From NCBI GenBank assembly GCA_963682025.1, contig OY821521.1, positions 169,630,665-169,694,664 of the forward strand: DNA of 64,000 nucleotides, given 5' to 3'. The notes beneath the pieces are model-generated. The model worked only from the letters and a program-made list of their open reading frames with translations. It searched no databases and was not told where the DNA came from. This DNA comes from Cordilura impudica. Lineage: Eukaryota > Arthropoda > Insecta > Diptera > Scathophagidae. Each line of letters begins with the position of its first letter. Within the stretch, counting starts at the first letter, position 1. A program made the translations under genes and the position numbers. Below, one piece after another: positions 43,767-53,202 of the stretch.

Positions 43767-44942
43767 TTATATGACATGTTTAAGCATATTTCCTAGTACT
43801 CGCAGCTTGTCATATTTGTTTTTACATTTTTCTAGAGCATCGACTGCATCAAAGAAAATTTCTAATAGCTTTTCATTAGAGAGATCATCATTATCATGAT
43901 CTATTATTTGAGCTGCTTTAGCTTTTGTTGCGTAGGAAACTTTATTGAGAGCATTATGTGCTCTACTACTTGATGGAATTTCATCGGTGCGAGGAAAAAT
44001 ACGCACCTTATTAGTTGATGATATATCACGGTTGTTTGGGATATCGTCATCCCAGATGAAAGGATCAGGTTCCGAATGTTGTGGCATTTTACCAATGTGT
44101 TGTTTTCTGGAAACTCTTTGTCGTATTTCTAGATACTCGCGGCGCGATGGACAGTTTATGTCATCTGCTCGATGATTAACATTTTTCAAGTTATTCTTAA
44201 TACAATTAAAACATTTATATATCACAGGGCCATCACTTGTAACTTTATTTAACTGGCAACATGAATAGTCATGTGGACCTCCACAACCTAGACATACATT
44301 TTTTCTAAAACAATTTGATGAGCCATGACCATATAACGCACATTTTGAACACTGTGTCGGTCCTCTTGCACGATGCCGGGGATTTCTCCAGTGGACCACT
44401 ATACCATAAAAGTACTTTATCTTAAATACTTCTTTTTTAGAAATCTGACTTCTGTTAAATTCTAGCATATACAAAGCATCGTCAGATGTGGATCGTGTGG
44501 TTTTAATTTCATTTATGTTTGTTGGTTCTATATTGTACGTATTTTTGAACTCCTCAAGAATCGTTTTTAGTTCAAATTGTGGTAGAACAAAAAGCATAAG
44601 CTTAAATTTCTTGTCGTCTTTAACTGGATGCGTAAAGAATTTAATTTCTTCGTGTTTAAGTTTTTTTAAAGCTTCATTGAAGTCAATCAAAGTGTTTGGC
44701 ATCACTTTTGTACCTATCGACATTCTCTTATACTTGGAGTTCGAGCCCAATATCTTTATGATATCACTATCAACAATAATTGGAGGAATATTGTTTGCAT
44801 CTCCACTTATTTCACCTTCTTCTTCGCTGGTGTCGTCATCCATGTCAGATAGCACTTGGAATCTGTTATTTTCTAGAGGTTTGGGAACCTTAAATCTAGG
44901 GTTGTTACCCCAGAATTTTTTGCGTTTTTGTGTGGGGACCAT
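43767..44942 (-). CDS. LINE 2 ORF1: Gag-like protein with zinc knuckles
   Basis: Uninterrupted frame of 391 codons from ATG 44942 (MVPTQKRKKFWGNN). The N-terminal part is acidic (DMDDDTSEEEGEISGD). The middle matches ORF1 of LINE 1 in layout. Three zinc knuckles follow: CSKCALYGHGSSNC, CLGCGGPHDYSCC and a longer CFNC...HRADDINC unit. A coiled-coil-like C-terminus ends HVI. It would bind LINE RNA in a ribonucleoprotein. The ORF2 ATG follows after a 10-base gap, suggesting reinitiation. Since the frame is intact, the copy could still supply ORF1 protein if transcribed. Confidence 0.88.
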   Translation of the reverse strand: MVPTQKRKKFWGNNPRFKVPKPLENNRFQVLSDMDDDTSEEEGEISGDANNIPPIIVDSDIIKILGSNSKYKRMSIGTKVMPNTLIDFNEALKKLKHEEIKFFTHPVKDDKKFKLMLFVLPQFELKTILEEFKNTYNIEPTNINEIKTTRSTSDDALYMLEFNRSQISKKEVFKIKYFYGIVVHWRNPRHRARGPTQCSKCALYGHGSSNCFRKNVCLGCGGPHDYSCCQLNKVTSDGPVIYKCFNCIKNNLKNVNHRADDINCPSRREYLEIRQRVSRKQHIGKMPQHSEPDPFIWDDDIPNNRDISSTNKVRIFPRTDEIPSSSRAHNALNKVSYATKAKAAQIIDHDNDDLSNEKLLEIFFDAVDALEKCKNKYDKLRVLGNMLKHVI

Positions 44943-45029
44943 TCTCAATTATTGCAAATAATTGAAATTAAAAAATTAATTGTTTGTTTACAAAAATTTA
45001 ACACGTGAGAAAAGTTGAATTTTTAATAA

Positions 45030-45036
45030 CACGACC
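45030..45036 (-). promoter_or_regulatory. LINE 2 internal promoter, downstream element
   Basis: GGTCGTG on the minus strand at about +27 from the target-site-defined 5' end (45062). Position and sequence agree with the downstream promoter element of Jockey-type internal promoters, and the same motif occurs in LINE 1. Confidence 0.65.
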
Positions 45037-45469
45037 GTATGTTGAGAGTGTCAACAAACAACTGGCAGTCCAACATGTAACGTGGCAGTCCGTACATTTT
45101 CGCGATAAACTTTTTATTTCTGCAACTATATTTAAAAATTTAAACGCAATAATTCTTATTGAACCCTTGGCTATCACTTTTCCAGAAATTGTATGTATTC
45201 GTCAATAAGAAGAGCAGAAATTTGGGAAAATGTAACTGCACCCCAAATAGCCCTTCCAAAATTATGTAACGTGGCAGTCCACTTTAAGCGCTTATAACTT
45301 TTTTACCGTTTACATTATGAAAACACTTTCTTTACACAAAATTTGAAGTCTTGGGAGATTTGTTCTATGCATAAAAAAATAAGACCCAAAGTTGAATTTA
45401 AATGAGATAAATCAAAAAACTGCGTACGAATGTAAGGTGGCAGTCTGCGTTTTTGACCATATATTTACA

Positions 45470-45788
45470 TAATACAGAAATAAGCCACGAAATGGCAAAT
45501 CCAAGATATGGAGTCTTTTAAGCCGTCTCACTTCGTCTGTGTCATCAAGAAGAGCAATTGCTATTGGGTTTTCATGATTACTTAATGTTTCAAGCTAGTT
45601 CTTGCTGTATCTTCTGATTTCATTTACTAGCTTAGGAAAAAAAAAGGTCATTATGTATAGTGTTATTTGATACAAGCCATGGGGCATTAACAATTGACCT
45701 TAAGGTTTTGGACTGGTATCTTTGTAGAATTTCAATTTTGGAATTGCTAGCTGTTCCCCATAGCTGCATTCCATATGTCCAGCTGGGT
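45470..45788 (-). pseudogene. Jockey-type LINE, C-terminal RT fragment (block X)
   Basis: On the minus strand the frames read QLWGTASNSKIEILQRYQSK, then VNEIRRYSK, then NPIAIALLDDTDEVRRLKRL. This is the C-terminal end of Jockey-like reverse transcriptases (thumb and tail after the polymerase), with the usual ending near 45480. A near-identical piece lies at 52449-52668. It fuses directly to a DINE-1 fragment at 45789 through a deletion. Confidence 0.75.
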
Positions 45789-45977
45789 TTCACTTTCTGA
45801 GTCGATTAAGCGATGTCCGTCCGTCCGTCTGTCCGTCTGTGTGTCCATGTAAACCTTTTAATCAAACTACAGGTCGCAGATATGAATATATTTTGATTAA
45901 ATTTGGTACGTAAGCTTTTATCGGCCATGGGATGAACGCTATTGAAATTGGTGAAATTCGGTCCATGTTCAGAATTA
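45789..45977 (-). mobile_element. DINE-1-like family 1 fragment (block X)
   Basis: Begins within TTTCTGAGTCGATTAAGCG and includes GTCCGTCCGTC and the TTATCGGCCATGGGATG block. It ends at CCATGTTCAG, exactly where the copy at 52679-52996 also ends. The TATACCC end is missing here but present in the second copy, so this side suffered a deletion. Confidence 0.75.
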
Positions 45978-46180
45978 TATAATGCATGTTATTTGATATG
46001 TTGTTAAATAATTTGCTTATTGTCCTAGAACAGATTGTAAACAAAGAAGGTTACAAAAAAAAACACTGTAGATTCAAAAAATTATGCTAATTCTTATCCT
46101 TTTCGTAGAATTTCTCATGATTATGATGTGTTACACAATTCCGTTGATTTTAATTGTAATGTATTGCAGGTAAAGCGGGA

Positions 46181-46881
46181 TCTATATATTAATACGTGAA
46201 GGTAATTTTCTAGTTCCCTTTTTAAGCAATATGCGGGCACGGAGGAGTGTGATAATTGGCATAGTTATTGCAATAATTATGAAACTGGTTGAAGGTGTGT
46301 CGGTTATAGTGAAAGGTTCTCTAGTATGTCTGATCTATTTGTTTTTCTTTCTTGGTCCACACATATTCACATACTTCCTTACCATTTTGTTCATGTTCTT
46401 CCATATGTATCTCTGTTTCAGTTTTAATATTGTCTTTCTAATTCCGAAGTGGCCACCATGGGGTGTCTTATGGAATTCTTCTATTAATTTATATTGTGTT
46501 ATTGTGTCCTCAATCCTCTTTGGTTGTTTATATATTATTATATCGATGTCATTATCTTTTATCTTGTTTACAATGACACTCATAATTGTGCATATACTAC
46601 ATTATAGTTCATATGGAGGAGAAGCTGAGAATGATAAAATTTATGTTTAATCTGTCTTAAAAAGATATTAAATTAAATAAAATAAGATATTTCTAATAAT
46701 TCGGTACACCCTGTTAATGATTTAAATTGTATACGACATGCCCTGTGTTGAATTGTGAATTGCTTAAATTGATTAGCATACTTTTAGGCTCACTTAAATA
46801 TTCATAAATTTTGAAATTGAATGAAAAAATAATATTTTTTTTAGAATTTTTACTCAAATTTCGAGAGCTGGGCTATACTAG
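46181..46881 (+). mobile_element. Helitron family B, copy B3, with captured integrase fragment
   Basis: 5' TCTATATATTAATACGTGAA after A; 3' end AAATTTCGAGAGC, TGGGCTATA and CTAG before T. Relative to B1 and B2 it carries about 340 extra bases (roughly 46264-46604) at the point GGCATAGTTAT/AGTTCATATGG. The flanking 200 bp upstream (45978-46180) is shared with the B4 copy and includes an open frame (NYANSYPFRRISHDYDVLHN) that I cannot identify. Confidence 0.8.
46264..46604 (-). pseudogene. LTR retrotransposon (gypsy-type) integrase zinc-binding fragment inside Helitron B3
   Basis: The minus-strand frame 46583-46335 reads ...YKLIEEFHKTPHGGHFG, then IRKTILKLKQRYIWKNM and YVNMC. This is the H2C2 zinc-binding domain that opens gypsy-type integrases: HX3-5H is present, followed at the right distance by a CXXC region that is degraded here (CGPRKKNK) but better kept at 53204-53443 (CGPCQKNK). 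The DDE catalytic core that should follow is absent, so no active enzyme exists. Its strict confinement inside family B Helitrons indicates capture rather than independent insertion. Confidence 0.75.
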
Positions 46882-46926
46882 TATAATTGAATACCTCAAT
46901 TAAATATTTTTTTATTCTTTATATTT

Positions 46927-47973
46927 TTATACCCTCCACTCCAGTGTGCAGAGGGTATATATAAGTTTGTCATTCCGTTTGTAATAATTAGAAAAAAATT
47001 TTGGACCCCATAAAATATATATATTTTTGTGATTCTTATAACAATCGGAGTTGATATAGCGATGTCCGTCTGTCCGTCTGTCCGTCTGTGGAAATCACGA
47101 TGACGGCATCAATCGGGCAGCTAGGATGCTCGTTGACATAAAAAATGATTCAATAATATCCTGAAAAGTTTGCTATTTAAAATCGTCCAAATCGGTCGAT
47201 TAGGGCCCGAGATTTGAATGAAGAATTAAAAAAAGTCTTAAAAAAATATAATTTTCTATGTTGTTCTTGTCACGATCACGCCCTCAATAGTGCAGCTATA
47301 GTGATTATTTTTAGTGAGAATGATTTACCCAATTCATGGGAAGATTTATGTTTCAAAAATCATTAAAATAGGTGCAACAGGTCAGGGAAATCTCTGAAAA
47401 AGTAAAAAAAATAAAAAATATGACGTTTCTATATTGTTCTTGTTGTTATTCTAAATGTTGTGTTGTTGTCATAGCTGGACTTGTTGCTTTTGTGGTTGTT
47501 GTGGTAATAATATAATAAAAACTAACCTTTTGTACTTTTTTTTATTAACTCTGGTAGAAAATTTTAAAAGTTTCCATTGTTTTGGCATCACTAAGAAAAT
47601 ATGTTAGATCATTTCTGTTATTTCCACGAGCCTGCCTGCAAAATTTCAGATCGAATGGGTCACGGGAAAGGGTTAAAATCGATCCAAAATTTTTTCGACA
47701 AGCAGACACTACGAGTTAATATATGTAAAGGGAGTAAAAATTCACCAGCATCTAAAGCAAATAATGCTAAAATACCTAGTTGTCAATAAAAAAAAACAAT
47801 GTAAATTTAGCAAAAAAAAATTTTTATGTCTTATTTATTTAAAGAGAAAAACTCAAAAATAACGTTTGATGTTGTATTTTTTGTGTGTAATATTTACATA
47901 TACATACATACATACACATATTAAATTATACAAATAATATGCATATATTCTGTATATGTATATCCATAATAAC
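46927..47973 (+). mobile_element. DINE-like family 2 head
   Basis: Starts with the hairpin TACCCTCCACTCCAGTGTG...GAGGGTATATATAAG and continues as at 4645: CCGTTTGTAATAATTAG, GGACCCCATAAAATATATAT, GATGTCCGTCTGTCCGTC, then AAATCACGATGACGGC. A matching family-2 tail lies at 50848-50899 and the two may bound one interrupted element, but flanking duplications are not visible. A 62-codon frame at 47601-47789 has no domain. Confidence 0.6.
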
Positions 47974-48523
47974 TGCATGTTAGAAATAAATCGGTATATT
48001 ATTTTATTTACATGAAATTCTGCAATATTTTGTTGTGGGGAAAATACATTTCTTTTGCATTAACAGAGTGTCACTTCATTTTGCTCAGCGTGACTATGCC
48101 ACAGTAGATGGCGCCACAATTTTTGTTCTAATTAGCTTTGCAATAGTTATTTCTATTTTAACATGAATGTCAATATTTTCAAATAGATATCATACAGCAC
48201 AATGTTAAGAGTATACACGGACTGGTCTTTTATTTCACACGTATTTTCATTATTCTTTTACAAATATGAACATAAGTTTGGCATATTAACTTTTTATTGT
48301 TTTTACAAAATAGAGTTACTGAGTTATCAATGAGTTTTTTGCTTTCAAAAAAGTTCTACATAGTTAGATATAATTATTATTCTGCTTTACCTACAATATA
48401 TCTGATTGCGATTACATCTAATTTTTAAAAATTGTTTATAATTACTAAAGCATTATTATTCACATAAATACAAAATTAGACTTTTTAAATTTTCCATTCA
48501 AATTTAAGAAAATATCAATTCTA
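47974..48523 (+). repeat. Segmental duplication, block Y (left copy)
   Basis: From TGCATGTTAGAAATAAATCG to ATATCAATTCTA this is nearly identical to 51118-51671. Both are followed by a DINE-1-like element at the same base. Shared small indels apart, the two blocks clearly derive from one source. Confidence 0.85.
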
Positions 48524-49303
48524 ACAAGTAAGAAAATTATAGTCGGTCTAGACCGACTATACGATACCTATACCATGCGATTACAAACCCTTAGGCCCAA
48601 CTAAGTGGACATAGAAAATAAGCAAAAACCAAATTTGAGTGGGATTTTTATTAATTTTTTTGGCTGCAGATATGAAAAACTTCATTTCGGATGCTATATC
48701 TATATGGGGACTAGGTCCAAAAATGGACCAATCCTGATCATGTTTGGTAAAGTCTCTTGTATTTTGCAAAAATATATTCAAACAAAATTTGAGAAGAATC
48801 AGTGCAATATTTTCGTTTTTTGATAGATTTAAGTGAAGATCGGGAAGCAGTCTATATGGGGCCAAAGGTATCATTTTTGGACTACTCATTAATGGATGTA
48901 ATGAACGCATACAAACCCAATTTGAGTAAGATCTATATGACCATTTGGAACTTATGGCAATTTATGTCGATTTCATAGGGGTAATTTGTATGGGGGCTAG
49001 GTCTGAACATGGACCGATTCTCACCAATTTCAATAGCGTTCATCCCATGGCCGATAAACGCTTATATACCAAATTTCATCAAAATATATTCATACTTGCG
49101 ACCTGCAGTTCGATTAAAATATTTACATGGCCACACAGACGGACGGACGGACGGACGGACGGACATTGTTAAATCAACTCAAAAAGTGATTCTGATTCGA
49201 TCGGTATAATTAAAGGTGGGTCTAGGTCAAACATTTTTGCTTGTTACAAACAGCAGCACAAAGTCATTATACCCAAACCACATAGTGGTATAGGGTATAA
49301 AAA
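48524..49303 (+). mobile_element. DINE-1-like element, family 1 (block Y)
   Basis: Complete copy with ACAAGTAAGAAAATTATAG start and TATAGGGTATAAAAA end. It has the short subfamily form (GGGGCCAAAGGTATCATTTT) and a CGGA microsatellite near 49139-49164. Its first half shares private variants with the copy at 51672 (ATGCGATTACAAACCC), while its second half does not. Confidence 0.82.
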
Positions 49304-50847
49304 CTGGAATTAAAATTTTCAATTATAAATTAGAAAATATTAACTGAATTTCAGAAAATCATATCAAAACGTCGGAAATAATAATTTTAAATTTAGAAGA
49401 CATCAATTGCATCTTTAATATAAAAATTTTATTCGTTAAACACAAATTGAAATTCCAAAGAAAACACCAAATATGTTTACATTTAAAAAATGTTTACATT
49501 TAAAAAAAATATTGTCATTGGCATAATAGCTTTTCAGTAACTTCTTTTAACGATAGTCGAATCGTTAAAAAAAAGGAAATAGCAAAATTATCAGTAAAAT
49601 TTTTAAAGGATATTCGCTATTGTTAAAGTCAGCTGTTGTTGTTATCTAAACGACAACCATTTTTGTATTGTTTATTCAATCGATAAAAACTTAAATTTTT
49701 AGGTTGAAATGTCGTCATACATAAATAAAAATCATAAAATAGTGAAAATATTTTGCTTTAATTAAAAAAAACTTTTTTATATAAATAAAAAAATTAAATA
49801 GCATATTCAATTCATTATTTCATTTTCAAATAAGTACACAGAAATATTAGTAAAAAAATAAAGATATTAAACATCAACATAGAATCATCCTGTCAAACAC
49901 GAAGTAATTTGTTTTCTTCTATTCTTCTTTGTGTTTTTCGCTTATTTTGACACAGATGCCACTCGTTTACAATTTAAATAAATAGAAAAATAGATTTGTC
50001 GACTGTCGTTAAGATGTCTGTACTTAGTGAATCACTTAATCCGTAGTGCAAACAACAATAGCTGTCTATATATTTTGCGATTGTCGGATCATTGAAATTT
50101 TCAGAATCGGACTACAGAAAACATTAATTTAAATTCAATGAATTTTAGAAAACCTCAAATGATATTTAAGAATTGCGAACACAAAAATTGTTACATAAAT
50201 AAACGCAATTTGATGAGAATATTATTTATATATTATATTTCACAATTTTTTTTGGATGAAAATTTGAAGTTTTTCAGAAAATAAAGACAACAAATAATTT
50301 TATTTAAAATTTTTGGGACTTTTAGTTTTTTGCGTTTGGCATCCCTAATTTGATAATTTATTATTACAAATTTATTCTCTATGTTTTCCAAATATGGCAA
50401 TATTTTAATAAAAAAGTTGAGAGAGCTTTTTTTGGTTATTATTTTGTTACTCCATCCGACCTATATGGCCGCAATAAAGAAATATTTGGCTAGTTAAAAG
50501 AAACTATACAGCCATCTCCAATTAGCACGATTTAATGCATGTAGCCACCCCACACAACCATTACCATTGCAATGGAGGTTAGGGGCGAGCTATTTAATTA
50601 GCAAAAACTAAATTAAACGAGAAGTTATGTCATATAACCGGAAACGCATGCATATAGGTATATAACCTAAATGCATGCCGACCAGCAACCACAATGACCA
50701 AAAAGCAAACACCTAAATAAATCCGAAATAATAGAAAAGACGAAAACCAACCCAAAGAATTTGCTGAAATAATTTGGTATTAAGTTTAACAAATTGTTTA
50801 CTTTTTCCAATATTTTGTTTGCATTTATTATCAATACTCAAACCGAG
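49304..50847. other. AT-rich stretch, no gene recognised
   Basis: Spacer between the duplicated Y blocks. No domain, tRNA or transposon end recognised; it may be the interior of a family-2 element. A patch near 50530-50760 is less AT-rich than its surroundings. Confidence 0.4.
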
Positions 50848-50899
50848 GTGGAGGGTATCAAAGATTCGGCACAGCCGAATTTAACACTCTTACTTGTTT
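50848..50899 (+). mobile_element. DINE-like family 2, 3' terminus
   Basis: GGTGGAGGGTATCAAAG, hairpin TTCGGCACAGCCGAA, then CTCTTACTTGTTTT. Matches the termini at 8919-8970 and 13231-13292. Confidence 0.7.
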
Positions 50900-51117
50900 T
50901 AAGTGGAAATATTCTTTGAGTGTAACAATTTTGCAAATTTGACATAAATTTTTTTGAGTGTAAACATTAGAAAAAATCCCATTATTACAAAAAATGCTTG
51001 AAATAATTATTAAAATCCAAATATGACATTTTTTAATGAAAAAAAAAAAACCCATATTTCACGTTAAAAGTTAAGGCCGAAATAGTTGAAGTCATGGTAA
51101 TCTTCAGTTTAAAGAAT

Positions 51118-51671
51118 GCATGTTAGAAATAAATCGGTATATTATTTTATTTACATAAAATTCTGCAATATTTTGTTGTGGGGAAAATACATTTCTTTTG
51201 CATTAACAGAGTGTCACTTCATTTTGCTCAGCGTGACTATGCCACAATAGATGGCGCCACAATTTTTGTTCTAATTAGCTTTGCAATACATAGTTATTTC
51301 TATTTTAACATGAATGTCAATATTTTCAAACAGATATCATACATAACAATGTTAAGAGTATACACGGGCTGGTCTTTTATTTCATACGTTTTTTCATTAT
51401 TCTTTTACAAATATGAACATAAGTTTGGCATATTAACTTTTTGTTGTCTTTACAAAATAGAGTTACCGAGTTCATCAATGAGTTTTTTGCTTTCAAAAAA
51501 GTTCTACTTAGTTATATAGAATTATTATTCTGCTTTACCTACCAAATATCTGATTGCGATTACATCTAATTTTTGAAAATTGTTTATAATTACTAAAGCA
51601 TTATTATTCACATAAATACAAAATTGCACTTTTTAAATTTTCTATTCAAATTTTAGAAAATATCAATTCTA
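51118..51671 (+). repeat. Segmental duplication, block Y' (right copy)
   Basis: Direct-orientation copy of 47974-48523, separated from it by ~2.6 kb. It contains the same GTCACTTCATTTTGCTCAGC and GATGGCGCCACAATTTTTG segments. A 113-codon frame at 51178-51519 is broken in the other copy and has no domain. Confidence 0.85.
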
Positions 51672-52448
51672 ACAAGTAAGAAAATTATAGTCGGTCTAGA
51701 CCGACTATACGATACCCTATACCATGCGATTACAAACCCTTAGGCCCAACTAAGTGGACATAGAAAATAAGCAAAAACCAAATTTGAGTGGGATTTTTAT
51801 TAATTTTTTTGGCTGCAGATATGAAAAACTTCATATCGGATGCTATATCTATATGGGGACTAGGTCCAAAAATGGACCAATCCTGATCATGTTTGGTAAA
51901 GTCTCTTGTATTTTGCAAAAATATATACAAACAAATTTTGAGAAGAATCAGTGCAATATTTTTGTTTTTAATAGATTTAAGTGAAGATCGGGAAGTAGTC
52001 TATATGGGGCCTATGACTAAGAGTTGCCCCATAGGGATCGTTTTTGGACTATTCATTAATGGATGTAATAAACACATACAGACCCAAGTTGACTAAGATC
52101 AATACGACAATTTGGATCTTATGGCAATTTATGGCGATTTTATAGGGGTCATTTGTATGGGGGCTAGGTCTGAACAAGGACCGATTCTCACCAATTTCAA
52201 TAGCGTTCATCCCATGGCCGATGAAATTTCATCAAAATATATTCATATTTGCGACCTGCAGTTTGATTACAAAGTCTACATGGACACACAGACGGACGGA
52301 CGGACGGACATTGTTAAATCGACTCAAAAAGTGATTCTGATTCGATCGGTATAATAAAAGATGGGTCTAGATCAAATATTTTTGGTTGTTACAAACAGCA
52401 GCACAAAGTCATTATACCCAAACCACATAGTGGTATAGGGTATAAAAA
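51672..52448 (+). mobile_element. Chimeric DINE-1-like element (block Y'/X' junction)
   Basis: The left half up to about 51985 is nearly identical to the block Y copy, including private variants. The right half switches to the long subfamily (CCTATGACTAAGAGTTGCC) and lacks the AAACGCTTATATACC piece. Its right flank is the LINE fragment of block X', not the flank of block Y. This is best explained by recombination between two DINE-1 copies. Confidence 0.7.
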
Positions 52449-52668
52449 GATCATTATGTATAGTGTTATTTGATACAAACCATGGGGCATTAACAATTGA
52501 CCTTAAAGTTTTGGACTGATATCTTTGTAGAATTTCAATTTTGGAATTACTAGCTGTTCCCCATAGCTGCATTCCATATGTCCAAATGGGTTTCAGTATT
52601 GTTTTTTAAATCAATACTTTATTTTCTAGAGTTAACTGAGATTTGGGGTCGATTAGCCAATAAGATCG
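52449..52668 (-). pseudogene. Jockey-type LINE, C-terminal RT fragment (block X')
   Basis: Same fragment as at 45640-45788 (QLWGTASNSKIEILQRYQSK, then IVNAPWFVSNNTIHNDL), cut on the left by the DINE-1 end and running ~80 bp further on the right. Confidence 0.75.
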
Positions 52669-52678
52669 GTCGTTTTGT

Positions 52679-52996
52679 TATACCCTATACCACGATGTGG
52701 TTTGGGTATAATGACTTTGTGCTGCTGTTTGTAACTACCAAAAATATTTGACCTAGACCCATCATTTATTATACCGATCGACTCAGAATCACTTTCTGAG
52801 TCGATTAAGCGATGTCCGTCCGTCCGTCTGTCCGTCCGTCCGTCCGTCTGTCCGTCCGTCTGTGTGTCCATGTAAACCTTGTAATCAAACTACAGGTCGC
52901 AAATATGAATATATTTTGATGAAATTTGGTACGTAAGCTTTTATCGGCCATGGGATGAACGGTATTAAAATTGGTGAAATTCGGTCCATGTTCAGA
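52679..52996 (-). mobile_element. DINE-1-like family 1, half element (block X')
   Basis: Intact TATACCC end and hairpin, a long mixed CCGT/CTGT microsatellite near 52814-52862, and truncation at CCATGTTCAG. The truncation point is identical to that in block X, so it predates the duplication. Confidence 0.78.
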
Positions 52997-53202
52997 ATTA
53001 TATAATGCATGTTATTTGATATGTTGTTAACTAATTTGCTTATTGTCCTAGAACAGATTGTAAACAAAGAATGTTACATAAAAAACACTGTAGATTCACA
53101 AAATTATGCTAATTCTTATCCTTTTCGTAGAATTTCTCATGATTATGATGTGTTACATAATTCCGTTGATTTTAATTGTAATGTATTGAAGTTAAAGCGG
53201 GA

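Larger units (their letters stand above)
42093..45062 (-). mobile_element. Jockey-clade LINE 2 with poly-A tail and target-site duplication, endonuclease deleted
   Basis: A 14-bp target-site duplication (TGGCAGTCCAACAT) lies at 42079-42092 and 45063-45076. The poly-A tail appears as a T-run at 42093-42113, and the 5' end with its promoter is at 45062. The element keeps an intact ORF1 and the reverse transcriptase, but most of the endonuclease is gone, leaving ~2.97 kb instead of about 4.3 kb. The clean tail and exact duplication indicate a fairly young insertion. Confidence 0.9.
42071..45446 (+). repeat. Cluster of 17-base motifs ATGTAACGTGGCAGTCC, split by LINE 2
   Basis: Copies at 42071-42087, 45075-45091 and 45264-45280 are exact; 45430-45446 has two changes. 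Removing LINE 2 brings the first two to 20 bases apart. The next two follow at ~190 and ~165 base spacing, and each exact copy is followed within about 40 bases by AAACTTTTT or ATAACTTTTT-like sequence. This suggests a degenerate repeat of roughly 170 bp, possibly the 3' flank of a transposon that encoded the gene upstream. The stretch 45092-45460 has no gene. Confidence 0.65.

Noticed and set aside
43945..44961. Plus-strand frames opposite LINE 2 ORF1
   Set aside because: They are antisense shadows of a well-supported minus-strand coding frame with zinc knuckles.
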